Translations under genes and position numbers: made by a program
Notes under the pieces: model-generated
Databases searched by the model: none
Seen by the model: only the letters and a program-made list of their open reading frames with translations
Told to the model about the DNA's origin: nothing
Source of the DNA: Allopusillimonas ginsengisoli
GTDB taxonomy: Bacteria > Pseudomonadota > Gammaproteobacteria > Burkholderiales > Burkholderiaceae_B
Direction: 5' to 3'
Assembly: GCF_004153455.1 (NCBI RefSeq)
Contig: NZ_SDQE01000015.1
Coordinates: 1-64,000, forward strand
DNA length: 64,000 bases
Shown: piece by piece, positions 29,895 to 38,507 of the stretch
How positions within the stretch are numbered: the stretch's first letter is position 1
How the letters are laid out: every line of letters begins with the position of its first letter

Positions 29895-30971
29895 TTAAAC
29901 AAGGGCCTGACCAGCCTGCTTCGCCTGCGGCACAGGCGCGGACTGGATACGTTCGGCCCACATACAGGCCACATCCAGCATGCGGTTGGCAAATCCCCAC
30001 TCGTTGTCGAACCAGATGAACAGATTGGCGAATCCGTCGCCATTGCTGCGAGTCTGGCTGCCATCAATGATGGCCGAGTGCGGATTGTGATTGAAGTCAA
30101 CGGAGGCGTGCGGGTGATTGGAATAGGCGATCAGGCCCGGATAACGGCACGTCGCTTTTTTCATCAAGGCGTTCAGTTCCTCGACCGTGACATCCCGCCC
30201 GAGCTTGACCATCAGATCAATCGCCGAGACATTCAGGATGGGCACCCGTATCGCTTTTGCCTGAACCTTGCCTGTCAACGCTGGCAACAGGCGCTCCACA
30301 CCCTGGGCCAGGCCGGTGGCGACAGGGATGATGGATTGCATGGCTGAACGTGTGCGGCGCAGATCTGAATGATGATAGCCATCTATCATGGGCTGGTCGT
30401 TCATGACCGAGTGCAATGTCGTGAGAAAAGCATGATCGACGCCAAAGGCCTGCTGCAGCTCATGCAACACCGGCACAATGGCATTGGTGGTGCAAGAGGC
30501 GTTGGAAACGATGCGCTCCTTGCCTGTCAGGCCGCCGTCATTGATGCCATGCACAACGGTGTAATCCACATCCCGTGCGCTATTGCCAGGCTGAGACACC
30601 AGTACCCGCTCGCACCCAGCGTCCAGAAAAGTCTCCAATTGCGCCCGCGAACTGAAACGGCCGGAGCATTCCAGCAACAAATCAATATCCAGATCGCGCC
30701 AGTTCACCGCTTGAGGCGTGGCGGCATGACTGACCTGGATCGACGCGCCATTGACGATGAGCGTTCCCTGCCCTTTTTCGACTACCCCTGGAAACACGCC
30801 GTGCGTGGAATCAAACTGCGTAAGATAGGACATCGTATCGATATCTGCCGCGGGCTCGTTGATGGCGACAACCTCCAGCCCGCGCCTGTCCGGCGCCTCG
30901 TGCAGCGCGCGAAGAACACAGCGGCCGATGCGGCCATAACCATTGATTGCCAAGCGTAAAGGACGATTCAT
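29895..30971 (-). CDS. epd: Erythrose-4-phosphate/glyceraldehyde-3-phosphate dehydrogenase (Epd type)
   Basis: 358 residues. The Rossmann motif [15 protein letters not shown] and the catalytic [13 protein letters not shown] (nucleophilic Cys) place it in the GapA/Epd family. [31 protein letters not shown] and [18 protein letters not shown] match E. coli Epd better than GapA. Epd oxidises erythrose 4-phosphate to 4-phosphoerythronate for pyridoxal phosphate synthesis; a GAPDH role remains possible. It is the first gene of a likely seven-gene operon that includes gnd and zwf, which connects to pentose phosphate chemistry. Confidence 0.85.
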   Translation of the reverse strand: MNRPLRLAINGYGRIGRCVLRALHEAPDRRGLEVVAINEPAADIDTMSYLTQFDSTHGVFPGVVEKGQGTLIVNGASIQVSHAATPQAVNWRDLDIDLLLECSGRFSSRAQLETFLDAGCERVLVSQPGNSARDVDYTVVHGINDGGLTGKERIVSNASCTTNAIVPVLHELQQAFGVDHAFLTTLHSVMNDQPMIDGYHHSDLRRTRSAMQSIIPVATGLAQGVERLLPALTGKVQAKAIRVPILNVSAIDLMVKLGRDVTVEELNALMKKATCRYPGLIAYSNHPHASVDFNHNPHSAIIDGSQTRSNGDGFANLFIWFDNEWGFANRMLDVACMWAERIQSAPVPQAKQAGQALV

Positions 30972-31000
30972 GTGGAGTTCTCGATGCGGGAAAATGCGGA

Positions 31001-31023
31001 TAGTATTACTGTACTACTTTATA
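31001..31023 (-). promoter_or_regulatory. Candidate promoter and operator of the epd-fumC operon
   Basis: On the minus strand a TATAAA -10-like hexamer (31018-31023) lies next to TAGTA-N6-TACTA (31001-31016), a 5-bp-arm inverted repeat that would cover the transcription start. A matching -35 could not be assigned with confidence. Short dyads over the start site are typical repressor sites, but the regulator is unknown. Confidence 0.35.
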
Positions 31024-31087
31024 TAGCCGCCTCAAGTCGCCGTGTGCTGTGCGGGGGGCCGAACGGCACCACACCGGTCCACATGCG

Positions 31088-31969
31088 TCAAGTTCCCGTG
31101 CCCGACAGACGTCCAAATACCGCGATGATCGCGTCGGCCACGGCCCGCACCCGGGCCGTCCGGTTCAGATCGCTGTGAAGCACCAGCCACATATCGTAAT
31201 GCTCGGCGATATTGGGCCAGATACGTACAAGATCTGGGCACTGGTCCGCCAGTATCGTTATGGCCTCGCCCAATCCCAGGCCAGACTGCAGTGCGTGCAA
31301 TAGCACCATGCCTGAATTGACTTCAAGTACAACGCGTGCGTTGGCCAGGGACTCGTCACCGAGTGCAAACTGCGGGCGCCGCATGATATTGCGTTGATAG
31401 ATCACCACATCATGCCCGGCCAGCGCTGTGCCGCGCTCTGGCTGGCCGCGCTGCGCCAGATAGGTACGAGATGCATAGACGCCCACTTGAAGGCGACCCA
31501 GATGGCGAGTGATCAGGTCGGGGTCCTCAGGCCGCACCGGTCTGACGGCGATATCGGCATCGCGGCGGGTCAAGCTGCTCAATTGGGTAGAAACGCTCAA
31601 CACCACGCGGATATCAGGGTGTTGGAGGTGTACCTGCTGTATGGCGTCCATCAATGCGTAACGGCTGGTCGTATCAGTGCACGCCACCCGAACGGTGCCT
31701 GACAACTGTTCGTCAATGCCTTGCATCTGCCGCTGCAATTGCAGCGCTGCGGCCTCCATGCGCTCAGCGGCCTGGAATGCCAGCTCGCCGGCGGGTGTCG
31801 GCACATAACCGGATGGCGTGCGCAGGAAGAGTCTGGCCTGAAGGGATTTTTCCAGGCTCGCCAAGCGCCGGCCCACCGTGGCCTGGTCTATGCAGAGCGC
31901 AGCGGCAGCCCCCCGAAGCGTGCCTTGCCGATAAATCGCCAGGAATATGCGGGTGTTGTCCCAATCCAT
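31088..31969 (-). CDS. LysR family transcriptional regulator
   Basis: 293 residues from the ATG at 31969. Upstream in-frame codons to 32047 do not resemble the family, whereas MDWDNTRIFLAIYRQGTLRGA is a standard LysR start. The helix-turn-helix is AAAALCIDQATVGRRLASLE; the effector domain follows from about residue 90. It is divergent from an MFS efflux gene 126 bases away, the common arrangement for a LysR regulator and its target. Confidence 0.92.
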   Translation of the reverse strand: MDWDNTRIFLAIYRQGTLRGAAAALCIDQATVGRRLASLEKSLQARLFLRTPSGYVPTPAGELAFQAAERMEAAALQLQRQMQGIDEQLSGTVRVACTDTTSRYALMDAIQQVHLQHPDIRVVLSVSTQLSSLTRRDADIAVRPVRPEDPDLITRHLGRLQVGVYASRTYLAQRGQPERGTALAGHDVVIYQRNIMRRPQFALGDESLANARVVLEVNSGMVLLHALQSGLGLGEAITILADQCPDLVRIWPNIAEHYDMWLVLHSDLNRTARVRAVADAIIAVFGRLSGTGT

Positions 31970-32095
31970 GTGAATGACCTTGTTCGTGATGCATTTTTGC
32001 ATTGGTGCGCCGCATATTCTCGGCTTTTTTGAAGCGCTGCAGCGCAATACGATGGTATCTGTTTTCCATCATCACCGCATCAACCGGACCGCATC

Positions 32096-33595
32096 ATGAA
32101 GAAAGAATTGAATCGAACCCCGACAACGGGAAAGATGGCTGAATCTGGATCACGCGCGTGCAGCCCTTCATCGTTGCACAGGCCAGAAAGGCTGACGGCC
32201 GGCCCTCTGATGGCGGTTGCCATGGGATTTGTGATGGCCTTGCTGGATGTCACCATCGTGAACGTTGCCGCCACGCATATCCAGTCCGGCCTGGCCATGG
32301 GCCTGACGGGCTTAATGTGGGTAGTCGATGGCTACACGCTGACTTTTGCTGCGCTATTGCTTGCCGGCGGAGGCTTGGCGAACCGCTATGGTGCGCGGCG
32401 GTTGTACCTGAGCGGGCTTATGATTTTCATCATAGCGTCTGTCTCCTGTGGACTGGCAGCCACTACCGCTCAACTGGTGGTCGCCCGCCTGCTTCAAGGC
32501 GTAGGCGCGGCGCTTTTCATGCCCGCGTCGCTGAGCCTGTTGGCTCAGGCCTATCAGGACGAAAAATTACGTACGAGAGCCCTCAGTATTTGGGCCGCAA
32601 CGGTGGCCGCCGCGGGTGCCATAGGCCCTTTCGTGGGCGGCGCGCTGGTCGCCCATCTGGGCTGGCGCAGCATTTTCTGGGTAAATCTACCGATGGGAAT
32701 ACTGGGCATATGGCTGACGTTGCGCCACATTGACGCCTCGCCCACAGGCAAGCAGCCCCGCAGCCTGATGGGCCATCTGATGGCTGTTCTGGCATTGAGC
32801 GGGACAGCCTTTGTCCTGATCAATGGCGGTCATTCGGGTTGGCTATCAAGGCCTACCCTCTTCGCTGCCAGCGTGGCGCTGGCCGGCAGTGCAGGTTTTC
32901 TCTGGCACGAAAATAGAGCTGCAACACCTGTGATCCCCGTCGCGTTGCGACGCACAGCCGGCTTTATTTCCACCAACGGCATCGGGCTGCTGTTGAATCT
33001 GGCTGGCTATGGCCAGTTCTTTCTTGTGAGTTTATATCTGCAACAGGCATTGCATATGAACGCCTGGCACACTGGGCTGGGCCTGTTGCCTCTCATGGTT
33101 GCGATCACGCTGTCGAGCCTATTGTCTGCGCGCATCAGCAATCGCTACTCGGCACGCGTCACCCTGCTGGCCGGTCTGTCGGTGTCCACGTCGATGTCCT
33201 GCGTACTCGTCATTCTGGGTGGCGATCTGGACTATCTGCCGCTGGCTATCTTGACTTGCGTCTCGTACCTGGGCGTTGGGATGTCAGTGCCAGCCATGAC
33301 AACAACCATGATGGGCCTGGCTGGACAGGCTTATGCGAACATCGCCGCCGCAGCCCTTAATGCCAATCGTCAGACGGGTGTGCTGGTGGGCATTGCGATT
33401 ATTGGCCTGGTGTTGCATGCACAGCCAGACTGGACGCAGGCTTTGCCATGGGCAAATGCCTTGATGGGTGCCGGCTTTTTCCTTGCGCTGCTGCTGGCCT
33501 TTATGTCTGCCCGCAGCAAGACCGCACTCCATGCCGAACCGGAGACGGAAGAAACCGACCGCGCTCATCAACTGGCCCGCGTGGCAGCCGAATAG
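32096..33595 (+). CDS. MFS transporter, DHA2 (EmrB/QacA) family, 14 membrane segments
   Basis: 499 residues. The first membrane segment has the DHA2 motif MALLDVTIVNVAATHI. The loop NRYGARRLYLSG is motif A, and the middle region GAIGPFVGGALVAHLGWRSIFWVNLP is motif C of drug:H+ antiporters. Fourteen hydrophobic segments fit the EmrB/QacA family, but no EmrA-type adaptor gene is adjacent. The substrate is unknown. It is divergent from, and probably regulated by, the LysR gene upstream. Confidence 0.92.
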   Translation: MKKELNRTPTTGKMAESGSRACSPSSLHRPERLTAGPLMAVAMGFVMALLDVTIVNVAATHIQSGLAMGLTGLMWVVDGYTLTFAALLLAGGGLANRYGARRLYLSGLMIFIIASVSCGLAATTAQLVVARLLQGVGAALFMPASLSLLAQAYQDEKLRTRALSIWAATVAAAGAIGPFVGGALVAHLGWRSIFWVNLPMGILGIWLTLRHIDASPTGKQPRSLMGHLMAVLALSGTAFVLINGGHSGWLSRPTLFAASVALAGSAGFLWHENRAATPVIPVALRRTAGFISTNGIGLLLNLAGYGQFFLVSLYLQQALHMNAWHTGLGLLPLMVAITLSSLLSARISNRYSARVTLLAGLSVSTSMSCVLVILGGDLDYLPLAILTCVSYLGVGMSVPAMTTTMMGLAGQAYANIAAAALNANRQTGVLVGIAIIGLVLHAQPDWTQALPWANALMGAGFFLALLLAFMSARSKTALHAEPETEETDRAHQLARVAAE

Positions 33596-33615
33596 TCCGG
33601 CCGCCATCCATGCCA

Positions 33616-35163
33616 TTACATCGTAGGCATGACAAACGCGTTGCCCTTGCTGATGTCCTCGGGCCAGCGCTGCATAACCGATTTCTGCTTGGTATAAAAC
33701 CGTACACCCTCTTCACCATACGCATGCATATCGCCGAACAGGCTGCGTTTCCAGCCACCGAAGCCATGCCACGCCATCGGTACGGGAATGGGTACGTTGA
33801 CGCCGACCATGCCAACCTGGATACGTCGCGCGAACTCGCGCGCCGTGTGCCCATCGCTGGTAAAGCACGAAACACCATTTGCAAACTCGTGCGCGTTGAT
33901 CAGGTCAACCGCCGCACCGAGGTCGTCCACATGCACGCAGGCCAATACGGGGCCAAAGATCTCTTCTTTGTAAATGCGCATGTCGGGTGTGACGTTGTCA
34001 AACAGCGTTCCCCCGATATAAAACCCTTCTTCGTGACCTTCGATTTTCAGCTGGCGACCATCGACCAGCAGGTCTGCACCCTGCTCCACGCCCGTCTGTA
34101 TATAGCCTTCGATGCGCTGCAGTGCCTCGCGCGTGACGACCGGCCCCATCTCGGCATCCAGATGCATGCCGTCCTTGATCTTGAGCGACGCCGCGCGCGC
34201 CTTGAGCGCGGGCAGGATTTTTTCGCCTGCCGAACCCACCAGGACCGCCACCGATATCGCCATGCACCGCTCGCCCGCCGAGCCGTACGCGGCGCCGACC
34301 AGGGCATCGACGGTACGCTCAATATCAGCATCCGGCATGATGATCATGTGATTCTTTGCCCCGCCAAGCGCCTGCACGCGCTTGCCGAAATGAGCGCCAC
34401 GCTCGTAGATATACTGAGCGATCGGCGTGGAGCCAACAAAGCTGATTGCCGCAACATCGGGATGTTCAAGCAACGCATCCACCACGACCTTGTCGCCCTG
34501 GACAACATTGAAAACACCATCGGGCAAGCCTGCTTCCTTGAGCAGCCGGGCCATCAACAGCGAGACACTGGGGTCGCGCTCGCTGGGCTTTAGAATAAAG
34601 GCGTTGCCGGCGGCCAATGCAACCGGAAACATCCAGCACGGCACCATGCAGGGAAAATTGAAAGGCGTAACACCCGCGACCACGCCCAATGGCTGACGCA
34701 TGGTCCAGTTGTCGATGCCATTGGAGACCTGCTCGGTGTAGTCTCCCTTGAGCAATTGGGGAATCCCGCAGGCAAACTCGATCACATCAATGCCGCGCGC
34801 CACTTCGCCCTGGGCATCCGTAAACACCTTGCCGTGCTCAGCAGTGATCATCGCAGCCAGCTCGTCGACATGGTCTTCCATCAAACGCAGAAACTTGTTC
34901 AGTACGCGTGCCCGTCGCAAGGGCGTGGTGTTGGCCCAGCCAGGTGCAGCGGCACGGGCTGATGCCACCGCAGCATCGACATCCTGAGCGGTTGACAGCA
35001 CCAGTTGGCGCGCGACCTTCCCCAGCGAAGGGTTATAGACATCCTGCCGGCGTCCGTCGGTGCTCACGCTCACCTTGCCATTGATGTAATTGCCGACATC
35101 GCTGGTGTCGGTGTAAGGCGCTTGTGCGGCGAGTGTGCCATCTGCCGGATTCTGGTCTTTCAT
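33616..35163 (-). CDS. mmsA: Methylmalonate-semialdehyde dehydrogenase (CoA-acylating)
   Basis: 515 residues. The ATG at 35163 has AAGGAG five bases upstream; an in-frame GTG lies 6 bases earlier. [28 protein letters not shown] (NAD site), [10 protein letters not shown] (replacing the usual glutamate region) and [14 protein letters not shown] with the catalytic Cys are diagnostic of the CoA-acylating MMSDH branch. The enzyme converts methylmalonate or malonate semialdehyde to propionyl- or acetyl-CoA in valine, inositol or beta-alanine breakdown. No mmsB is next to it. A LysR gene is divergent, with a perfect palindrome between them. Confidence 0.93.
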   Translation of the reverse strand: MKDQNPADGTLAAQAPYTDTSDVGNYINGKVSVSTDGRRQDVYNPSLGKVARQLVLSTAQDVDAAVASARAAAPGWANTTPLRRARVLNKFLRLMEDHVDELAAMITAEHGKVFTDAQGEVARGIDVIEFACGIPQLLKGDYTEQVSNGIDNWTMRQPLGVVAGVTPFNFPCMVPCWMFPVALAAGNAFILKPSERDPSVSLLMARLLKEAGLPDGVFNVVQGDKVVVDALLEHPDVAAISFVGSTPIAQYIYERGAHFGKRVQALGGAKNHMIIMPDADIERTVDALVGAAYGSAGERCMAISVAVLVGSAGEKILPALKARAASLKIKDGMHLDAEMGPVVTREALQRIEGYIQTGVEQGADLLVDGRQLKIEGHEEGFYIGGTLFDNVTPDMRIYKEEIFGPVLACVHVDDLGAAVDLINAHEFANGVSCFTSDGHTAREFARRIQVGMVGVNVPIPVPMAWHGFGGWKRSLFGDMHAYGEEGVRFYTKQKSVMQRWPEDISKGNAFVMPTM

Positions 35164-35247
35164 TGCCACTCCTTGTTTGAATGTAGGGGAATATAGCGAA
35201 AAGTATAGGCAGCTTGCGGAGACCTCACAATGCCGTTTCGCTTGAAA

Positions 35248-35271
35248 TATTGTTTAATAAACTAAACAATA
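35248..35271. promoter_or_regulatory. Perfect 9-bp inverted repeat, probable LysR operator
   Basis: TATTGTTTA and TAAACAATA are exact inverse complements separated by 6 bases, at 35248-35256 and 35263-35271. The dyad lies between mmsA (start 35163) and the divergent LysR gene (start 35319), 48 bases upstream of the latter. It has the T-N11-A geometry and AT-rich arms typical of LysR sites. This is the strongest single operator candidate in the window; binding is inferred. Confidence 0.7.
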
Positions 35272-35318
35272 GATGTTTTCAATGTTGCACCTGTCTCCGT
35301 TGCGGAAAATCTCTCGAG

Positions 35319-36251
35319 ATGAATGACTACAAAAAAGAACTGCTTTGGTCGCATATCTACTGGCTGGGCATGCTTGACGATGCCGGCAGCTATACCGCGG
35401 CGGCCAAACGCCTGGGTGTCAGCAAGGCGGCCGTCAGTTTGCGCATTACAGAACTGGAACAAGCCTCAGGCATTACGCTGGTGCAGCGCACCACGCGCAG
35501 CGTGCGCCTGACAGAAGCCGGCCGTGCGCTGGTCAGCGGCACCCGGCAGGGCTTTGAACAGATTGAGCAAGGCTTCGACAGCGTTCGCGATCTGTCTGAA
35601 CATGCGCGTGGCGTGGTGCGCGTCACTGCGCCGGTAGCTTTGGGCAGGCAGCGCATCCTGCCACTGATGGCTCCTTTTCTGAAAGCTCATCCCCAGGTGC
35701 GCATAGAAATCGAACTCTTCGATCACTTGAGTTCACTTGCCCAAGAGGGTTTCGACCTGGCCATTCGCCATGCCAGTACGGTGCCCGAAACGCATGTCGC
35801 CTGGCTATTGTGTACCAGCAGCAGCATCCTGACGGCTGCGCCCGACTACCTTCAAGCCCATGGCACGCCACGGCACCCCGACGACCTGTCACGGCACAAC
35901 TGCCTGTACTATCTACGCGCCGGGGGTGCACCCGCCTGGAGCTTTACGCCCTTGCGGCGTCCACGGGAACGGCACAGTGTCCCGATCAGCGGCAATTTCA
36001 GCGCCAACAACAGCGAAGCCTTGCGGCAAGTCGCGCTGGATGGGCAAGGTATCGCTCTTTTGCCGGACTTTTCAGCGGTGGATGACATCAAGGCGGGCCG
36101 CCTGACGCCTCTGCTAACCCAATGGACGCCTGTCGGCGCGTTCGGGGATGCCATTTATGCAATCCGGCCATACAGCATCTATGTGCCCCGCGCGGTACGC
36201 ACACTGGTCGATTATCTCAAGGCCGAAATGAAGATGTACAGTGTGGAATGA
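35319..36251 (+). CDS. LysR family transcriptional regulator
   Basis: 310 residues from the ATG at 35319; the frame is open to 35214, but that part covers the operator region. The helix-turn-helix is AAAKRLGVSKAAVSLRITELE, and the effector domain begins at about residue 90 with VRVTAPVALGRQRILPLM, as in the AaeR/DmlR-like branch. It is divergent from mmsA and probably regulates it through the dyad at 35248. It is convergent with the glycerate kinase gene, with only 6 bases between them. Confidence 0.92.
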   Translation: MNDYKKELLWSHIYWLGMLDDAGSYTAAAKRLGVSKAAVSLRITELEQASGITLVQRTTRSVRLTEAGRALVSGTRQGFEQIEQGFDSVRDLSEHARGVVRVTAPVALGRQRILPLMAPFLKAHPQVRIEIELFDHLSSLAQEGFDLAIRHASTVPETHVAWLLCTSSSILTAAPDYLQAHGTPRHPDDLSRHNCLYYLRAGGAPAWSFTPLRRPRERHSVPISGNFSANNSEALRQVALDGQGIALLPDFSAVDDIKAGRLTPLLTQWTPVGAFGDAIYAIRPYSIYVPRAVRTLVDYLKAEMKMYSVE

Positions 36252-36257
36252 CGGAGT

Positions 36258-37421
36258 TCAAGCGGGGCGCTCGGCATCGGACGCCGGCAACCGTGTGCCC
36301 GCGAGCATAAGCCGTGTGCAGTCGCCCGCCCGCTGACGCAAAAAACCGGCAGCTTGTGAACAGGCCTGCTCCAGCGCAAGCGGGCCTGATACCAGGCTGA
36401 AGGCAGCCGTGATGCCAGCCTCGTAGACAGCTTCGTAGCCTTCACCCAATGCACCGACAATCGCCACCACCGGGATGTTCCGGCGCTTCGCGTAGCGGGC
36501 TACACCGACTGGCGTCTTTCCCAGCAGGGTCTGGGCATCCATACGCCCTTCTCCTGTAAAGACCCATTGCGCATCCCGCAGCGCCGCATCCAATCCAGAT
36601 AGCTCAGCGACCAGTTCCACGCCAGGCCGGAATCGCGCCTGAAAGAATGATTTGACGGCAAACCCCAAGCCACCCGCCGCACCCATCCCTGGCTCATTGC
36701 GCTGATCATTTCCGTTATGACGGGCGCATACATCGGCAAAGTGCGCCAGCGCTTTGTCCAGCGCCTGCACATCCTGCTCGCTGGCGCCTTTTTGCGGACC
36801 AAAGATCGCAGAGGCGCCCCGCGGTCCACACAAGGGATTATCCACATCGACGGCAATCTCAAAACATGCGTCCCCTAGCCTGGGGTCGAGATCGTCGAGC
36901 TGTATGCTGTCCAGCTTGGAGAGCGCAAGGCCACCTGCCGGAAGCTCATGACCTTGCGCATCCAGCAGGCGGGCGCCCAGCGCCTGCAGCAGGCCCGCGC
37001 CTGCGTCGTTGGTGGCGCTGCCGCCGAGCCCAAGCACGATCTGGTTTGCTCCCGCGTCAAGCGCTTCGCGTATCAATTGTCCTACGCCGTAGCTGGAGGC
37101 TTGCAGCGGTTTGCGCTCCGACACGGGAATTCGCTCCAGCCCTGCAGCTGCCGCCATTTCAATGAATGCCTTGCCGTCTCCCAGCCAGCCCCAGCTCGCT
37201 TCGCAGGGTTGGCCGTTGGCGTCGAGAACAGATGCGGTACGTCGCTGCCCGCCGGTTGCGGCCAGCACGGCATCCAGCGATCCTTCGCCGCCGTCTGCCA
37301 TGGGAACACAAACAATATCGGCATCCGGAATCACATCTCGTACTCCCTGCGCAATCGCCTGTGCCACCTCGGCGGCGCTGAGACTTTCCTTGAATGAATC
37401 CGGCGCAATCACGACACGCAT
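36258..37421 (-). CDS. garK: Glycerate 2-kinase (GarK/GlxK family)
   Basis: 387 residues from the ATG at 37421 (the frame starts six codons earlier at 37439, overlapping the previous gene). MRVVIAPDSFKESLSA is the canonical family start, followed by PMADGGEGSLDAV and GLGGSATNDAGAGLLQALGA, typical of type 2 glycerate kinases. It phosphorylates D-glycerate to 2-phosphoglycerate. The hydroxyacid dehydrogenase gene upstream ends one base before this start, so the pair probably converts hydroxypyruvate through glycerate. Confidence 0.93.
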   Translation of the reverse strand: MRVVIAPDSFKESLSAAEVAQAIAQGVRDVIPDADIVCVPMADGGEGSLDAVLAATGGQRRTASVLDANGQPCEASWGWLGDGKAFIEMAAAAGLERIPVSERKPLQASSYGVGQLIREALDAGANQIVLGLGGSATNDAGAGLLQALGARLLDAQGHELPAGGLALSKLDSIQLDDLDPRLGDACFEIAVDVDNPLCGPRGASAIFGPQKGASEQDVQALDKALAHFADVCARHNGNDQRNEPGMGAAGGLGFAVKSFFQARFRPGVELVAELSGLDAALRDAQWVFTGEGRMDAQTLLGKTPVGVARYAKRRNIPVVAIVGALGEGYEAVYEAGITAAFSLVSGPLALEQACSQAAGFLRQRAGDCTRLMLAGTRLPASDAERPA

Positions 37422-37422
37422 C

Positions 37423-38391
37423 TTAGTTCCCCACGACATTGCGCGGTGCGCCGTTGTGAAAGGCTTCTATATTGTCGATCAGCTGGTCGGCAAGTGCCTG
37501 GATAGCCTCTTCGCTGGCCCAGGCCACGTGCGGGGTAAGAATGAAATTTGGCAGTTCCAGCAACTGGACCAAAAGATGGTCATTCGGTGGCGGTTCCGGC
37601 GAGGTGACGTCAAAACCCGCACCACCTATTTGCCCAGTGTGCAATGCCTCGGCCAGCGCAGCTTCGTCAACCAGACCGCCCCGCGCCGTGTTGATAAGCA
37701 AGGGCTTGCGTTTCATGCGCGCGAACTCCGGCGCGCCGATCAGTCCTCGCGTCTGCGCGTTCAGCGGACAATGCAGGGTAATGATGTCGCTTTCTTCCAG
37801 CATCTGCTCGAACGGTGTATAAAGGCTGCCCTGCCGAGCCCCGCCCTTGCGCGACGCAAACTGTATGCGCATGCCCAGCGCCCGCCCGATCGCAGCGACG
37901 GCCTGGCCCAGGGCGCCTTCTCCGATGATGCCCAGCGTCGAGCCGGCCAGATCCTTGATGGGATAATCGAAATAGCAGAACTGCTGCGCTTCGTGCCAGC
38001 GCCCAGCCTTGACGGACTCGCGATACGCGACAATGCTGCGTCGCAGCGCAAAAATGAGCGCAAAAGTATGTTCGGGCAATGTGTGCTGCGCATAACCCCG
38101 AATATTGGAAACGACAATATTCTTTTCTTTACAGGCCTGCAGGTCCACGTTATCAGTGCCTGTTGCCGCCATGGCAACAAGCTTGAGCCTGGGCGCCGCG
38201 ATGATGGCATCGCGTTCCAGGCGTACCTTGTTCGTGATCACAATGTCTGCGTTGGCGATGCGCTGCTTGACCTCGCTGGCGGCCGTGCGCCCATAAACGC
38301 TCAGATCATGGTCGAAATTCAGGGGACGCAGCACGGTATTCGGAGAAATGGTTTCGCGATCCAGGAACACGACTTGCACGCGGTCGGACAT
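37423..38391 (-). CDS. D-2-hydroxyacid dehydrogenase, probable hydroxypyruvate/glyoxylate reductase
   Basis: 322 residues from the ATG at 38391 (the frame extends to 38517 without family similarity). The coenzyme motif is GIIGEGALGQAVA. The catalytic triad is visible as Arg in NTARGGLVDE, Glu in GFDVTSPEPPP and His in TPHVAWAS. The GYAQHTLPEHTFALIFAL region resembles HprA-type glycerate dehydrogenases. Operon structure with glycerate kinase favours hydroxypyruvate or glyoxylate reduction over D-lactate. It is divergent from the S9 peptidase gene, with 116 bases between starts. Confidence 0.88.
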   Translation of the reverse strand: MSDRVQVVFLDRETISPNTVLRPLNFDHDLSVYGRTAASEVKQRIANADIVITNKVRLERDAIIAAPRLKLVAMAATGTDNVDLQACKEKNIVVSNIRGYAQHTLPEHTFALIFALRRSIVAYRESVKAGRWHEAQQFCYFDYPIKDLAGSTLGIIGEGALGQAVAAIGRALGMRIQFASRKGGARQGSLYTPFEQMLEESDIITLHCPLNAQTRGLIGAPEFARMKRKPLLINTARGGLVDEAALAEALHTGQIGGAGFDVTSPEPPPNDHLLVQLLELPNFILTPHVAWASEEAIQALADQLIDNIEAFHNGAPRNVVGN

Positions 38392-38507
38392 AACATAGCC
38401 TCGAAAAAGGATAAGCGCACAGCTTGCGCAACGATCCGATATAGTAACGGGATTCACGCGGGACTCAAATGCTCCCCGCGTGCCATGCAACACAGGATTC
38501 GCACAAA

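Noticed and set aside
33448-34593. 381-codon plus-strand ORF
   Set aside because: Antisense to mmsA and overlapping the MFS gene; no family resemblance.
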